A DNA stretch of 7,102 bases. It comes from a bacterium. Lineage in GTDB: Bacteria; Elusimicrobiota; Elusimicrobia; UBA1565; UBA9628. The stretch covers positions 1 through 7,102 of the forward strand of contig JAJYFI010000080.1 of the NCBI GenBank assembly GCA_021790955.1, written 5' to 3'. The position numbers were made by a program, and so were the translations under genes. This document shows positions 5,848-7,102 of this stretch, one piece after another (positions within the stretch are counted from its first letter, which is position 1; each line of letters opens with the position of its first letter). The notes below the pieces were generated by a model. It was not told where the DNA came from and searched no databases. It saw only the letters and a program-made list of their open reading frames with translations.

Positions 5848-6394
5848 CCTTGGGCGCGTCGAGAAAGAGGAACTCCGTCTTCCGGACCTTACCCGTCTCA
5901 AGATACAGCTTGAGCTTCGCCAGACAGTCCCCCCACCACAGCTCGCAGCGACGAAAGGTCTCCTGAGCCTCGGGACTGCCGGAGAACCCCTTGTGAAGCA
6001 GGGTCAGCTCGCAGCTCCCGCGCCCCGCCGGCGCGATGACGAAACTGGTGAGCGCGGGAAGCCGGCGGCGCTTGTAGGCGCTTAAGCGCCATAGCCAGGA
6101 AACCTTCCGTCCCGGCTCGAGATCGACGAAAGTCCCCTGCCCCTCTCCGGCGGCCGCCTGCGGAGGGAAAAAACCTCGCTCCTTGGCCGCGTGGCTCCGG
6201 GCGTTCCCGATCTTCGGCCAGACCATGCGGAAACGGCCCCCGTTTTTCGCGTCCGTTTCCGCCCCCTGGAGCCACCAATAACAAAGCTCCCGAGCCGAGG
6301 TCAGCGCCTTGTAGACGGCGGCGGCCTTGCCGCGCAGCGAGAGCGCGATGCGTAAATCACGCTTCCGATTTCCGTTGTTAGGGATGGCCGCCAC
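5828..6394 (-). CDS. SRPBCC (START/Bet v1-like) protein, AHSA1 type
   Basis: This 188-residue soluble protein has no signal peptide. It has the outline of the AHSA1 (activator of Hsp90 ATPase homolog 1-like) branch of the SRPBCC superfamily, a helix-grip fold with a hydrophobic pocket. Visible marks are an opening strand (DLRIALSLRGKAAAVYKALTS is the general area, residues 13-33), the Trp pair ELCYWW at 36-41, GGRFRMVWP at 52-60, a beta-rich middle, LLHKGF at 132-137 and the long C-terminal helix ELWWGDCLAKLKLYLETGK at 151-169. Residues of about 65-87 form an extra Ala/Gly-rich insertion relative to the simplest members. The ligand or function is unknown; Hsp90 activation should not be assumed. 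The GTG start abuts GGGGAG with no spacing. A more typical SD distance would place initiation at ATC 6385-6383, so the exact start is uncertain. It overlaps the upstream lipoprotein gene by 17 bp, indicating one transcript. Confidence 0.82.
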   Translation of the reverse strand: MAAIPNNGNRKRDLRIALSLRGKAAAVYKALTSARELCYWWLQGAETDAKNGGRFRMVWPKIGNARSHAAKERGFFPPQAAAGEGQGTFVDLEPGRKVSWLWRLSAYKRRRLPALTSFVIAPAGRGSCELTLLHKGFSGSPEAQETFRRCELWWGDCLAKLKLYLETGKVRKTEFLFLDAPKAAAKKR

Positions 6395-7079
6395 CTCCCC
6401 AGGAGGCCGTCTCGCCGGCGTAGGCGATCCGCGGCCCGCCGGGGCCTTCGGTCAGCGGAATGAAGGTGTTCACGAGCTCGTCAAAGCGCGATCGATAGAG
6501 ATCAAAGCCGTCGAACGTCGCCGGGTAAATCAGGACGTAGAAGCCCCTCTTGAGCGGCAGGACCACGTAGGCATGGCGCCTCCAGACGGTGCGCGCTCCC
6601 GTCTTGCGGTTGACCGAGACCCCGAACGCCTCTCCCGGACGGGGCTTGAGCGGAGCCGACACGACGAATTCCTGGGCCACGAAGCCTGTCAGGGCGAGCT
6701 TGATCGGCCTGGGAGGCCGATCCAGGACATAATGCGGCCCGTAGACGCCGTCCAGCGTCTGTTGGATATAGTCCGCGGCGCTGACGTAGCGCTCCGCCAG
6801 CCCGCCGGGGAGGACGTGAGGCTCGCCATAGGCGTACCAGCGCGCGATGAGCAGCGGATGGCCTTGGTAAAAACTGGGTTCGAAGGGACCGGACCACGTG
6901 ACGCTCTCGAAACTCGTCCCGCCGACATCCGCCGTCACGCCCCACCGCCACGGGGCTTCGCATTCGAAATCCCCGGAAGGCGAGGTGTAGGCTTGATATT
7001 TCGGCGCCTGGCAGCCTAGGGCCGCCAAGAAGGCGACGAAAACGGCGCGCGCCAATCCTGCTGGGTGGGATTCCTTCAT
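6378..7079 (-). CDS. Predicted lipoprotein of unknown function
   Basis: This 233-residue protein begins with a lipoprotein-type signal: a basic N-region, a hydrophobic stretch (AVFVAFLAALG, residues 12-22) and Cys23 in the context AALGC. That is an acceptable but not ideal lipobox. The mature part opens KYQAYTSPSGDFECEAPWRW, a Ser-Pro-x-Gly-Asp-Phe-x-Cys/Val-x-x-Pro-x-x-Trp pattern seen in PsbP-like and similar extracytoplasmic domains. The rest alternates predicted strands and helices, with no catalytic motif I recognise. The end, near 194-208, contains DLYRSRFDELVNTFIPL, comparable to the terminal helix of such domains. The stop lies 17 bp inside the following SRPBCC gene. A purine-rich AGGGGGAGGG at the right window edge is too far (about 13 nt) to be an ideal Shine-Dalgarno. 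Membrane anchoring is likely; the biological role is unknown. Confidence 0.75.
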   Translation of the reverse strand: MKESHPAGLARAVFVAFLAALGCQAPKYQAYTSPSGDFECEAPWRWGVTADVGGTSFESVTWSGPFEPSFYQGHPLLIARWYAYGEPHVLPGGLAERYVSAADYIQQTLDGVYGPHYVLDRPPRPIKLALTGFVAQEFVVSAPLKPRPGEAFGVSVNRKTGARTVWRRHAYVVLPLKRGFYVLIYPATFDGFDLYRSRFDELVNTFIPLTEGPGGPRIAYAGETASWGGGGHP

Positions 7080-7102
7080 GAACCGCCGAAGGCCCTCCCC
7101 CT

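Noticed and set aside
1..7102. CRISPR array, tRNA, rRNA, riboswitch or phage/defence module
   Set aside because: I found no spaced direct repeats, no tRNA-like or rRNA-like sequence, and no gene suggestive of a defence or mobile cassette; the genes look like ordinary housekeeping and envelope functions.

Overview
This is a GC-rich bacterial chromosomal window. It is densely packed, with short intergenic gaps and several overlapping genes. It holds seven recognisable protein-coding genes, one of them cut by the left edge, plus one conspicuous palindromic non-coding element. I saw no tRNA, rRNA, CRISPR array or transposase gene. The taxon cannot be fixed from the sequence. The ClpC N-terminus, the tsaB-rimI pair, the signal-peptide and lipoprotein genes and the LolB-like domain fit a diderm from an environmental lineage such as Elusimicrobiota or the former Deltaproteobacteria; this is inference.

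Left block, minus strand (1-2483). A YciC-like polytopic membrane protein overlaps by 4 bp (ATGA) a flippase-like/LPG-synthase-TM membrane protein. Downstream is clpC, which begins at 419 and runs off the left edge. clpC has its own good sigma-70-type promoter (463-491), and a perfect 12-bp palindrome sits just upstream of its -35 box.

Divergent intergenic region (2484-2601). Almost all of it is an 85-bp inverted-repeat element with perfect 24-bp arms around a 37-nt loop, and the loop contains its own small hairpin. It looks like a REPIN/MITE-type mobile palindrome sitting exactly between two divergently transcribed genes.

Central block, plus strand (2602-5817). tsaB, rimI and a large exported TPR protein overlap head to tail (20 bp and 16 bp), so they are probably co-transcribed and translationally coupled. 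TsaB belongs to the tRNA t6A37 pathway and RimI is an N-alpha-acetyltransferase; the pairing is common in bacteria. The TPR protein has a TTG start with a clear Shine-Dalgarno, an apparent signal peptide, an N-terminal TPR array and a C-terminal domain resembling LolB-type lipoprotein-binding folds. This looks like a fusion of two functions that are separate genes in Pseudomonas.

Right block, minus strand (5828-7079). A small predicted lipoprotein of unknown function overlaps an AHSA1-like SRPBCC protein by 17 bp. This block converges on the TPR gene with only 10 bp between the stop codons, and an imperfect hairpin spans the junction.
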